Assembly (NCBI GenBank): GCA_044772875.1
Contig: CP173058.1
Span: 3,720,001 to 3,784,000 of the forward strand
Source: Morganella morganii_D
GTDB taxonomy: Bacteria; Pseudomonadota; Gammaproteobacteria; Enterobacterales; Enterobacteriaceae
Length of the DNA: 64,000 bases
Direction of reading: 5' to 3'
A program made the translations under genes and the position numbers. Under the pieces are notes generated by a model. The model did not search any database. It saw nothing but the letters and a program-made list of their open reading frames with translations, and had not been told where the DNA came from. Positions 33,834 to 42,623 of this stretch are shown here, one piece after another. Every line of letters begins with the position of its first letter. The first letter of the stretch is position 1.

Positions 33834-34096
33834 AATGTTGTTTCTCCTGTTGCCATGTCAGTTTCAGCGAAAAATCTGCCGGTTATAACCCGCTTTCCTG
33901 AAACCAGTTTCATAAAAACTGACTCACAAAAAGGGCAGGATGTCAGCGACTCCCACACCTCACGACCTGATGCCGGTAATGTTTCAATCTCCCCACCACA
34001 GTGCGGACACGGAAAAGTAACCAGTACCACTTTCTTTGCCTTTAACCCGTTAACCCACCGGATATACTTTTCTTTCAGTGTTTCAGTTGTTTTCAT
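33830..34096 (-). CDS. Zinc-ribbon early protein
   Basis: This protein has 88 residues from the ATG at 34096, which has a GAGGATG ribosome binding site. It has two CxxC pairs (FPCPHCGGE and TSCPFCES), a classic zinc ribbon. Mu Com, a translation activator, is also a small zinc protein, but this gene is in the early region rather than at the right end. The function is unknown. Confidence 0.7.
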   Translation of the reverse strand: MKTTETLKEKYIRWVNGLKAKKVVLVTFPCPHCGGEIETLPASGREVWESLTSCPFCESVFMKLVSGKRVITGRFFAETDMATGETTL

Positions 34097-34112
34097 CGCT
34101 ACATCCTCACTA

Positions 34113-34397
34113 TTAATAAATGGACTCAGACCAGAACACACGGCAGCCATCCTGAGTAAAGCTGCCTTGTTTGTAGTAACCGTGACGACTGTTACCGAAC
34201 TGCAGATAACAGGCTTTACCGGAACGGATAAGCTGATCACAGTATGCATGACGCGCTATTTTGATACGGGGTTTATCATTCCCGGTTGAAACGCCCAGCA
34301 CCGTGACACCGCGCTCCATCAGGTTTTTCACAACAGACTCAACCTGAAATAAGATTTTTAAAACACCCTGATTATCGGGGGTAATTTTGATATTCAT
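34113..34397 (-). CDS. Early protein downstream of MuB, unknown
   Basis: This protein has 94 residues from the ATG at 34397; a GTG 12 nt upstream overlaps the MuB stop. It reads NIKITPDNQGVLKILFQVESVV then GVTVLGVSTGNDKPRI. It is of a kind common after MuB genes. The function is not known. Confidence 0.68.
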   Translation of the reverse strand: MNIKITPDNQGVLKILFQVESVVKNLMERGVTVLGVSTGNDKPRIKIARHAYCDQLIRSGKACYLQFGNSRHGYYKQGSFTQDGCRVFWSESIY

Positions 34398-34408
34398 TAT
34401 CAGCCTCA

Positions 34409-35302
34409 CTAATTAATCAGCATTTCAGAGAACCCGGTCACCATCGCCACATCAACAGGACGCTGGTTAATCTGACTGCCGCGTGAGACACCACGCAATA
34501 ACTTAAACAGCCGCCGGGCATTACCTTTGCATACTTTGAACAACTCAGAGAAAACTGCTTCATTATCAATTTCCGGCAGCAGTTCAGTGATGATTTGACG
34601 GATATCCTCTTCCGGTAACGCATCCCCCATACGCAGGGCAAAGCCGACACGGCTGTACAGCTGCTTATACTCCCCGCGCTTACCTTTCAGGTTCAGGATA
34701 AGACGCGGCATACCCGCCAGAACGATACCGACACCGGACTTATCATGAATGCGGCGTAACGTCTCAAGGGCACGATAAGGCAGGTTTTCAGCCTCATCGA
34801 CCAGAATGACTTTCCCTGAGTCACGCAGTGCCTGGATGATCGCCTCACTCAGTTCGTGCATGTTTCCGCGCTTAGCCAGTCCGAGTTTATTGCACAGTTC
34901 TTCAAGTACCACGCGGGCGGTATATCCCGGGTCTGCCTCAATCAGAACAGCACTCAGGTTTTCAGTGGTGTACCGGCGCATAATCATGGTCTTACCCATA
35001 CCGGCATCACCGTAGATCACGTTGATATCCCCATCCAGATGCGCCATTTTGATAACTTCCATACCTTTTTTAGCCATGTATGTCGCAACATAGACAGGCT
35101 TGATGTTGCGGGCTTTGGCGCGGTCATGCTCACGCTGAATAAACTGGCGGACTTTTTCCTCAACACCTTTCACATCACCGTTGTATTTGCCCTGCAGATA
35201 CTGGTTAATCACCGCAGTACTGACACCGACACCACGTGATGCCTGAGCCTGAGACCAGCCTTTTGCTGCGAGTAATTCAGATAATTCAGTCACTAATGAC
35301 AT
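34409..35302 (-). CDS. B: MuB-like transposition target-selection ATPase
   Basis: This protein has about 297 residues; the ATG at 35302 is 9 nt from AGGAG, while the ATG at 35308 is only 3 nt away. It has an N-terminal HTH (KGWSQAQASRGVGVSTAVINQYL) and an AAA+ ATPase domain with Walker A GDAGMGKT and Walker B VILVDEAENL. MuB coats target DNA, picks insertion sites, and protects the phage genome from self-insertion. It lies next to A, as expected. Confidence 0.95.
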   Translation of the reverse strand: MSLVTELSELLAAKGWSQAQASRGVGVSTAVINQYLQGKYNGDVKGVEEKVRQFIQREHDRAKARNIKPVYVATYMAKKGMEVIKMAHLDGDINVIYGDAGMGKTMIMRRYTTENLSAVLIEADPGYTARVVLEELCNKLGLAKRGNMHELSEAIIQALRDSGKVILVDEAENLPYRALETLRRIHDKSGVGIVLAGMPRLILNLKGKRGEYKQLYSRVGFALRMGDALPEEDIRQIITELLPEIDNEAVFSELFKVCKGNARRLFKLLRGVSRGSQINQRPVDVAMVTGFSEMLIN

Positions 35303-35317
35303 AATCATATTCTCCTG

Positions 35318-37363
35318 TTATTGGTTTCCGGCCTGTCTGGCATTCAGGTGTTCATACTCAACCTGTAAGAATGTTGTCGGTTTGCCTCCTGCCGGAACGG
35401 CCACCGGTTCACTGATATAACTGCCGAAATCAGGTACGGTTTTTCCGGTGAGTACCGGACGGGCTTCTGCCTCAATTTCGCGCATTTTACTTTCAACCAG
35501 TGACATACGACGTTTGCGGCGATCTTCAACCGCTTTGTCCATCTGTGTTGTCGGTACGGCGGCAACTTTGTTACCGTTCCATACCGCTTTGCAGACGTAT
35601 GATCCGTCCTGCTTACGGATAATGACTTCACCGGCATCATGAATGTCATACGCCACGCGGACTTCCTCACCATCGACCAGGATTAAATCCTCCGCAAAAT
35701 ACTGGTTGTTGTTGAACTCAATCCAGCCACGCTGAGCCACGCGCTTAACTTCCGGCATGAACATTTCCCGCAGTTCAATCTCGGTCAGGTACTCAATCTC
35801 ATCACCTTCTGCGGCCAGAACGGCCTGGCGGTATGCTGCAGGTGTCATATGACGGCCGTTCTGCTTCGGTAACTCACTGTGTTCATGGGTATAATTGTAT
35901 TTGTGGATCTCATCTTCGATGGCATCCAGCAGTTGCGCCCATGACGGCAGTTTTGCCAGTGCGCTTTTCTGCACCGGGTTAAGTTCCTTGTTATTCTCCA
36001 GTGCATTGACTGCTGAATTAATGCGGCGGCTGGTTATCCGCGCATGTTCACGGTCTGCTCCACGGCCGTTAAAGGTTGCGAACCCCTGAGCGATACGCAG
36101 AGGGATCACTCCGTTAAGCCGTTCGATAATCCCGCGTGCCTGCGGGTTCCCCGGAATACCGGTCATATGCCGGATACCGAGACGCGGAAAAATACCGGTA
36201 ATTTCCGCATCCAGCGTTTTGTTCTTTTCACCACCACCATTATCCGAATACACAAATAATGGCTTACCGTGATGTTGCATGGCGTGCCGGTAAGCGGATG
36301 CAACAGCAATGACGTTTTCCGCCAAATCCAGACTCCAGCCCACAACAAAGCGGGTACGGCCATCTATCACCATTGTCAGTTCCGGGGTGAACGGACGGCC
36401 GTGAATAGGGTGTGCCACCTTCAGGTTCATAGATTTACCGTCACTGACCCAACATCCGTTTACCGGCATCTGTGACCAGTCACGCTTCTGATAGGTTTCC
36501 AGTGCCCGCGTTTCCGAACCGGTTACACGGCCTTTTGCACGCTCACGTTTCGGTAGTTTCACCATCAGGCGGCGCACCGCATCATAAGAGGGTTTCGCAC
36601 TCATCATGGCAGGCTGATCGGCATACTGTTCATCCCATTCATCTGAGAATGAACGGTAAGCGGCAATCAGTGACGGCCCGTTCACATTGCGGTAATGCGC
36701 CAGAAACCCCGGAAACCATGCCACCTGTTCCGGTCGGGTTTCTTTGTGATGACCGGGAGCCAGCAATGCCAGACGCTCTTCCCCGGAATTGGTGCTCTGA
36801 TAAAGCGATACCCATTCCTGCAGAGAACGCGGACTTACACCCCGGCGTGATTTCCCCTTGCGTGCATTAGCATTGTCTGCGGAACGCTGCAGATGCTCCG
36901 GCAGCACACCACTGCGTGACTGTTCTGAAATCCGGGTCACCGCACCGGTACGGGTATCACCGGCCGCAACCAGTGACAGCACTTCCATAGCCAGAGCTGC
37001 CCGTGCATCAGCAACTGCTTTCTGTTCTTCTGTCAGTCCGGAAACCTCCCGCTCCAGCAGGGCCGGGCACTGACGCATCAGAGCAAGTTCTTCGCCGGGC
37101 TTTACCGCAGTAACAGCAACGGGATTTTCCAGCGGTTTTTCTGTCTTTTTCTGCTCCAGCACCGCATTAAAATGACGCTGTTTCACCGCGTCCTGAGCGG
37201 CTTCCGGTAAGCAATCGATGTGATACTCAAAGGCTTTTGTGCCGGTACGCTTACGAATTAATTCAGGGTGATCGCCTGACAACTTATTCAGACGATTTCG
37301 TATCCCCTGAACCGTGCCCGGTAATCCCGGGATTCCAACCAGTTCATTAGCAGTCAGGAACAT
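35318..37363 (-). CDS. A: MuA-like DDE transposase
   Basis: This protein has about 681 residues, with the start chosen at the ATG at 37363 (MFLTANELVGIPGLPGT, the family N-terminus). The N-terminal winged-HTH reads the end sites. The catalytic core has the DDE residues in WVSDGKSM, YSDNGGG and ARGIIERLNG. The C-terminal part contacts MuB. It carries out strand transfer during integration and replicative transposition. Overlaps with the ner stop are avoided with this start. Confidence 0.95.
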   Translation of the reverse strand: MFLTANELVGIPGLPGTVQGIRNRLNKLSGDHPELIRKRTGTKAFEYHIDCLPEAAQDAVKQRHFNAVLEQKKTEKPLENPVAVTAVKPGEELALMRQCPALLEREVSGLTEEQKAVADARAALAMEVLSLVAAGDTRTGAVTRISEQSRSGVLPEHLQRSADNANARKGKSRRGVSPRSLQEWVSLYQSTNSGEERLALLAPGHHKETRPEQVAWFPGFLAHYRNVNGPSLIAAYRSFSDEWDEQYADQPAMMSAKPSYDAVRRLMVKLPKRERAKGRVTGSETRALETYQKRDWSQMPVNGCWVSDGKSMNLKVAHPIHGRPFTPELTMVIDGRTRFVVGWSLDLAENVIAVASAYRHAMQHHGKPLFVYSDNGGGEKNKTLDAEITGIFPRLGIRHMTGIPGNPQARGIIERLNGVIPLRIAQGFATFNGRGADREHARITSRRINSAVNALENNKELNPVQKSALAKLPSWAQLLDAIEDEIHKYNYTHEHSELPKQNGRHMTPAAYRQAVLAAEGDEIEYLTEIELREMFMPEVKRVAQRGWIEFNNNQYFAEDLILVDGEEVRVAYDIHDAGEVIIRKQDGSYVCKAVWNGNKVAAVPTTQMDKAVEDRRKRRMSLVESKMREIEAEARPVLTGKTVPDFGSYISEPVAVPAGGKPTTFLQVEYEHLNARQAGNQ

Positions 37364-37368
37364 ACCGA

Positions 37369-37605
37369 TCACCCTAATACTCTGCTCAGGTAACGGCTTG
37401 GCCATATTTCCTGAGGCTGAATGCCAAGCGCATCAGCGATAATGCGCTCACCTTTTGGATAAGAACGCGCCAGTGCATTCTTTAACGTGTCTGGTTTTAA
37501 ACCAGCCTGCGTTGACAGGTCACGCATCGTGACGCCTTCTTTGTGAAGAGCAGCAACAATATCGATACGATGCCAGTCAGCATGACTTACTTCATTTCTA
37601 TCCAT
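37369..37605 (-). CDS. ner: Ner-like negative regulator (Nlp family)
   Basis: This protein has 78 residues from the ATG at 37605, which follows AAGGG; the upstream 25 codons of the open frame are ignored. The Ner/Nlp HTH reads HADWHRIDIVAALHKEGVTM then ALARSYPKGERIIADALG, ending PQEIWPSRY, the family signature. In Mu, Ner represses early and repressor transcription during lytic growth. Confidence 0.92.
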   Translation of the reverse strand: MDRNEVSHADWHRIDIVAALHKEGVTMRDLSTQAGLKPDTLKNALARSYPKGERIIADALGIQPQEIWPSRYLSRVLG

Positions 37606-37788
37606 ATTTCGTTTACCCTTAAAAATTACCCCTGCGGATAATCCGCGTGGGTTATCCGTGCAGATACAGTATTGATCCAAATTAGGACTATGTAAAGAAA
37701 GAAAACGCCTTTCTTTTCTTAATTAAAAACAAGTCGAGTCCTAATTTAGGTAATTCGTTATATATCAATAGATTGGAGAGAAAGGAAA
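37606..37788. promoter_or_regulatory. Repressor / early operator region
   Basis: This is the divergent control region between ner and the c-like repressor. A perfect 11-bp inverted repeat (AAATTAGGACT at 37679-37689 and AGTCCTAATTT at 37737-37747) spans 69 bp. A second dyad (GGATAA / TTATCC, about 37636-37656) lies nearer ner. These are good operator candidates for repressor and Ner. Confidence 0.6.
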
Positions 37789-38382
37789 ATGGAAAGAAAA
37801 AATAGTGACAATGTTTCTTTGTCCTTCACACCTAAAGAAACACTAGTAGATAGAATTCAAACTCTAATCAAAGGTCGGAGTATAAGGGCTGTTTCTTCGG
37901 CTTGGGGACTACCGTATTCCACCTTAAACAACTACTTGAACAAAGGCACTGACCCCTCATTCAAAGCAATACAGGTAATCGCTGAAGCAGAAAAAGTCAG
38001 CCTTGACTGGCTGGCATTCGGCTCAGAGCGGTCCGAATCAGAGTCACCCATCGATACATTAAAATACAACAAAACTAGTCCAGCTATAAGAAATGCGTGG
38101 GATATGGTCTATGAATCTCTTTCAGACCATGAAATCAATGAGTTACTCAAAGTGATACATAGGAAAGGCATTGAGGGGATTTTGCAGATCACTAAAACAG
38201 ATTCATTGGAAAGTAGTATTGATAACCTACATATCAGGCCAACGCTGAAACAAGCTATCAAACTGGCTATGGCTGGTGATGAATCACTAGACCAAGAGAT
38301 TTTGCGCCGCATTGAAGAGAAGAAAAATACCGATGAGACTGGTCATTTAAGCCAGGAAGAAGATCACCAAAAGGTGGGATGA
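37789..38382 (+). CDS. Prophage repressor, c-like
   Basis: This 197-residue protein has an N-terminal HTH of phage CI type (IRAVSSAWGLPYSTLNNYLNKGTDPS, then AEKVSLDWLAFG) and a helical, acidic C-terminal part with no visible S24 peptidase motif. It should keep the prophage silent. It is transcribed divergently from ner and A. The lack of a self-cleavage domain fits Mu-type immunity, which does not depend on RecA cleavage. Confidence 0.85.
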   Translation: MERKNSDNVSLSFTPKETLVDRIQTLIKGRSIRAVSSAWGLPYSTLNNYLNKGTDPSFKAIQVIAEAEKVSLDWLAFGSERSESESPIDTLKYNKTSPAIRNAWDMVYESLSDHEINELLKVIHRKGIEGILQITKTDSLESSIDNLHIRPTLKQAIKLAMAGDESLDQEILRRIEEKKNTDETGHLSQEEDHQKVG

Positions 38383-38445
38383 TTGGATACCTGTTCAATC
38401 GTCCTTTAAATATCGTTTAAACGCTCCTAAAAGATGATCACTTGA

Positions 38446-38522
38446 GTGCAGAATAGAATGCAAAAAAACATAAAATAAATCAATTCATGTTCATCAGTGC
38501 AGAATCGCATAACTCCCCGCCA
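38446..38522. repeat. Prophage left end with A-binding boxes
   Basis: The core GTGCAGAAT occurs at 38446 and 38497, reading outward. It is the inverse of the AATTCTGCAC core at the right end. Box-to-end spacing equal to the right end puts the terminus at CA 38521-38522. Bases 38523-38563 outside it carry no gene. Confidence 0.6.
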
Positions 38523-38563
38523 AAGCAGTAAACTCAAGGCGTCCAGCCAATCACACTCCCTTA

Positions 38564-40699
38564 TCAATTAGTGCAATATTGATCACCTCCCCACATATTG
38601 CCGGTTTTTAACTGGCCGTCAGCGCTTTTGGCATTTGTGTGTCCCGCCACATTACGCAGCCACATACTGGTTACTTTCTTCTCACCGGTAAGAATATCGG
38701 TATACTGTGTTTCCCCGAGACGATCATGCAAGCGGGTATTAAATAACTGATTAGCCATCGAGAGGTTATTGATATAACCCCCTGCTTCAGGACGAATAAT
38801 TGCCACATCCGGACCATCGGGCTCATCAAGCTGGTTAGTCAAATACCAGTTTTTACTATTTTCCCCTTCACCTCGATTGAGAAAATACTCATACGCCCCC
38901 GCAACAATACGCCCGAGTTGTTCAAAATTACCGGCCGAATCACCACCAACCGAAATTAATTCAATACCATCAATAGTTTGAGCGCCCTGACCGCCAATAT
39001 TATTAACACTTACAGAGGTGGTTCCACTGGTATTTCCGGCAATAATGAGTTTATCTGTAACAGAATCATCCCCTTCCAGTTGACCATTAAAAAGAATATG
39101 GCCATTATTACCGGTGTAATTGCCATGAACAGTCAGTGTATGTCCATAGTCAGGGGAATTAAAAATAACATTTCCGCCATTAGTTAAATCAACAATGTGG
39201 GAATTATTATCATGAATCCATGACGAATTATCCAGTGTAACGCTGGTGTAAGCATTTTCAGTATCTATATTCCCGCTGTCATCCAGGGCATAAATATTCC
39301 CCGTTATAAAAGAACCATTATTACCATTAATCTGCATGTTTCCCTGACTACCGGTATTATTGACTATATCACCTGATATCTTAGATGAATCTAAATTAAG
39401 TTTTAATACAGACTGGTCATTATTGAGAATGCCTTTGCTAAAGGATGATGCATCAGTACGTATTAAGTTAAATGTTAAATCTGTAGCGTTTTGTGATAAA
39501 TCAGATGTTCCGAATAATATTAAATATAGACCATTGCTATTATTCATGGTTACATCATTAATATTAATGAGTGCTTTGGCTGTACTCATCTCACTGCTAT
39601 TCTGATGTTGTTGCATATCAGTGTTAATTAAATTTGAATTTGTGGTCTCAATTGTTCCGCTATTTAAATTTAATGTAAACTCATACTCACTATCAAGCTG
39701 TTCATTATTGGTTGTCAGAATACCAATTACACTGTCATCATTTTCGAATGTCGGATTATCATAGTCATTAATAATAGATAGATTATTTAAATTAATGGTG
39801 TTTCCATCATTTTTAACATTTGCACCAGACCCACTTAAACGAATTATTTGAGATCCATTGCTTTTTAATACAGAATTATCAACTGTTATAGTGTTATTTA
39901 TTCCCCCAATAGCTAACACTGAACCATCAGGGTCTGCCACTGAAGGAATCCCGTTCAGGATTGATCCTGATGCTACAGTTAATGTATTATTTTCACCGCT
40001 CATCAATACTGCACGACTTCCTGTGACCTGAACACTACCTAAATTTACACTATTATTTGCACCGCTCAGGTTTAGTCCATACCCTGTAGCGTGAAAAACC
40101 CCGCCATCACCAATACTCAGGTTATTATTCTGTCCATTCAGAACAATAGAACTGCCATTTGTCGCAGATAACACAGAATTTTCACCTATAATAGTATTCG
40201 TATTTTGCCCTGATATGGATAATGGTACGTAAGATGATTCCAGATTTAAATTATCTCCGATAAGCATTGTATTACCTGTACCAGCTACTCTAATAGCCGA
40301 AAAGTTCTCAGAAACAATCGTTGCATTATCACCCAAAGAAATTATCGCATTTGATGAATTTGTATTAAATCCAATACCAGTTTGTGACTGACTAACTTTA
40401 ATTGTTAAGCCATTTGTACCATTAACTCTGCTGCCATCACCTAAGATTAGTATACCATAACCTGTGGAGTTAACTGTTGAGCTGGTAGTATCAACAGTTA
40501 CATCAGGTTCAATGTTTAATATCCCACCGTTAACATAAAAAATACCACTTGGGCCTACCGCCTGATCATAAACTCCCCCCTCAGTTGTGGTATATTCATT
40601 TCCGGCAGTGATATTTACGCCTGTTTCAGCCAATACAGGGGAAATAGCTAAACTTATACAACAAGCAAGTATTGTTTGTTTTGAAATTAATTTCTTCAT
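38564..40699 (-). pseudogene. Autotransporter adhesin, C-terminally truncated
   Basis: This product has 711 residues from the ATG at 40699. It has a signal peptide (MKKLISKQTILACCISLAIS) and a long Asn/Ser/Gly-rich passenger with many short repeats (NNT-I, GNNS-V) that would fold as a beta-helix. It also has the AIDA/pertactin-type linker ending TSMWLRNVAGHTNAKSADG. That motif is where the ~280-residue outer-membrane barrel should begin, but the frame ends 20 residues later, about 40 bp from the prophage end. Without a barrel it cannot export its passenger. The truncation most likely goes with the prophage rearrangement. Confidence 0.85.
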
Positions 40700-41367
40700 A
40701 TTTTTCTCTGTGTGTGAATAGATAATAGTCACATGATTTTTTGTTAATGGTTAAATATACATAAGGTAATTTTATGGCTATTAAAATCCGGGAATGATAA
40801 TACATGGAAAACTCATTCATATTACACCCGGAACATCAGTTCAGCTGACACAATATAATCTGCTTACCTTTACTTGAAATACCCCGCATCATCATAGTTC
40901 TTCCTGTGATAATTTATGGTTTCTCCACCATAACTCAGGGTCATAATCGCCCGAACATCCGTGTATCTCCGGCTGTATTTTCTTTGCTATTTATTCTGAC
41001 ACCTTTATTTCCGAATGCTGCTTTTCTCACAAACACAGACAACGACCGGCTTGAGGAAACCGGATTAGCTGCCCGGCAGCTTTCGGATACTTAATGAAAA
41101 CTGAACTACAAATGTTCAGTATCAGAGTTTAATGTTAACAAAACCAATAATGCGAGTATTTTAAATAAAATTAACACATATTCAATGGTACACAATATTG
41201 CTCACCTGATTATGAGTATTGGCCAACTAACTGATTTCATATAAAAAAAGTAAACCTTCGCAATAAAATTATAGTGAAACAATTCAAATAAACAAAATAA
41301 ATGGATTAATATTTTAAAATACCCTAATACAGACCAAAAAAAATAATGTGAAACACTTACTTCGTAT
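40700..41367. other. AT-rich intergenic stretch without a clear gene
   Basis: About 670 bp of AT-rich DNA. A 62-codon open frame at 40906-41094 has a hydrophobic segment (FSLLFILTPLFPNAAF), but no ribosome binding site or family match, and may be a relic. Nothing else is recognisable. Confidence 0.5.
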
Positions 41368-41790
41368 TTATTGGTAATGAAAATAAATATGGCGATTAAT
41401 ACCCGGGGTCAGAAAAAATAGTAAAAACAGTAAAAACAGTGGAATAAATTCATGCCGGTGAATCGCCACAGATAATCCGGACGCCTCTGATCTGTTGATA
41501 ATATTGATTTTTATATTCTGCCGGTGACTTATGTCCGCTACCCAACGTTCATCCGGTGCTTCCGGGCTGAACTGCCAGGTCTGTCCCGTCAGCTTCAGGT
41601 CAGCATGATACCGTCGTGAATACGGCTGCTTAAGCCGGGCGTAAAACCCGCCCGGATGTACATCCGGCACCTGGCAGAGCCGGCGGACAGGCCAATAACG
41701 GTTGTTGTCACGAATAAAGGCGTACCTCAGCCGGATAGTTTTGCGAAGTATGCTGAAGTGACACTCGAGCCAATATCCATCAATGTTACT
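41368..41790 (-). pseudogene. IS3-family transposase relic
   Basis: The minus strand reads, through a frame without a proper start, IRLRYAFIRDNNRYWPVRRLCQVPDVHPGGFYARLKQP and then jumps to FSPEAPDERWVADIS. These are the N-terminal and the pre-catalytic segments of an IS3-type OrfB, normally about 70 residues apart. So the element has an internal deletion and has lost its catalytic DDE core. The rest of the frame is unrelated. It marks this region as a former insertion-sequence site. Confidence 0.75.
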
Positions 41791-41792
41791 CG

Positions 41793-41818
41793 CCGATCTC
41801 CATTCACGGTAATACGCA
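41793..41818 (+). repeat. 26-bp direct repeat, left copy
   Basis: The sequence begins CCGATCTCCATTC and ends GGTAATACGCA. It matches the copy at 46052-46077 in 25 of 26 positions and the same orientation. It lies between the IS3 relic and the response-regulator gene. Confidence 0.8.
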
Positions 41819-41969
41819 CTGAAGAATTTTAATTATTTGTTTTTATTTACAAAAAGCTGAACAGGCAGTTTTAAATTTTAAAATATTTATCTGAAATGAT
41901 ACTCATAATTTGACTTTCTATAAATGGTGTTATATTCAATTATAATCACCCTTATAATGAGTAATATCG

Positions 41970-42623
41970 ATGAAGAAGCTATCATTAGTTTTAGTTGATG
42001 ATCATCCAATTGTTCTCTCAGGATTGAAGGATACATTATCACAATCAGCAAATTTATCTGTTATAGGGGCTTTTACCCAGGACTCAGAGCTATTTACATT
42101 TTTAAAGCACAATAACGTTGATGTTATTGTGACTGACTACATGATGCCAAAAAATACACTATCAAGTGACGGCCAAAATTATATTCAGTTTTTACATCGT
42201 AAGTATCCGGAGATTGCTTTAGTTGTATTAACTATGATTTCTAACCCCATGCTTATACAGATGTTGTATGACAACGGTGTAAGCGCTGTTGTTTCAAAAG
42301 AAGCACCTTTGCAGGATTTGATTAAAGCAATAAAGTTAGCGGGGCAGGGACGGGAATATCGCCAGCCTGTAGCTGATTTAACTACAACATTAAAAAGCCG
42401 TAATGCCACAACCCTTGATGAGCGGGTGAAAACACTATCACCTCGTGAATTAGAGGTGCTGCGACTATTTGTACAGGGGAGGCCTGTTATTGAAATTGCG
42501 AAGCTATTAAACCGAAGCGATAAAACAATCAGCTTACAAAAAAATGCAGCAATGCGTAAATTGGGTGTTGATAATAATCAGGCTTTAATCAGTTATTGTA
42601 TCACACACCGTCTGTTTGATTAA
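41970..42623 (+). CDS. RcsB/NarL-type response regulator
   Basis: This 217-residue protein has a receiver domain with VDDHP and the phospho-acceptor Asp56 in IVTDYMMP, Lys in VSKEAP, and a LuxR-type HTH (LSPRELEVLRLFVQGRPVIEIAKLLN, then KTISLQKNAAMRKLGV). It is nearest to RcsB in style. The convergent gene at 42601-45837 encodes a hybrid kinase with an HPt domain, the obvious partner. The 3' ends overlap by 23 bp. Targets are unknown; the fimbrial operon next door is a plausible one. Confidence 0.9.
   Translation: MKKLSLVLVDDHPIVLSGLKDTLSQSANLSVIGAFTQDSELFTFLKHNNVDVIVTDYMMPKNTLSSDGQNYIQFLHRKYPEIALVVLTMISNPMLIQMLYDNGVSAVVSKEAPLQDLIKAIKLAGQGREYRQPVADLTTTLKSRNATTLDERVKTLSPRELEVLRLFVQGRPVIEIAKLLNRSDKTISLQKNAAMRKLGVDNNQALISYCITHRLFD

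Larger units (their letters stand above)
3214..38522 (-). mobile_element. Mu-like transposable prophage (about 35.3 kb, reversed)
   Basis: The gene order is that of phage Mu read on the minus strand: c repressor (opposite strand), ner, A, B, early small genes, gemA, mor, C, lysis, terminase, portal, F, G, I, T, tail sheath and tube, tape measure, N, P, baseplate, S, U, invertible segment and gin. The right end begins TGTAGCGCGG at 3214, and the left end on the same rule ends CA at 38521-38522. Both ends carry repeated A-binding-type boxes. There is no com/mom pair. The 5 bases outside each end (GCTTT and AAGCA) are not a direct duplication. The exact ends are inferred from box spacing. Confidence 0.85.

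Noticed and set aside
40906..41094. 62-codon ORF with a hydrophobic segment
   Set aside because: No ribosome binding site, no recognisable family and AT-rich surroundings; could be a relic but cannot be supported.
41368..41670. 100-codon ORF as an intact gene
   Set aside because: Only two separate pieces of an IS3-type transposase are present, joined by a deletion and followed by unrelated sequence.
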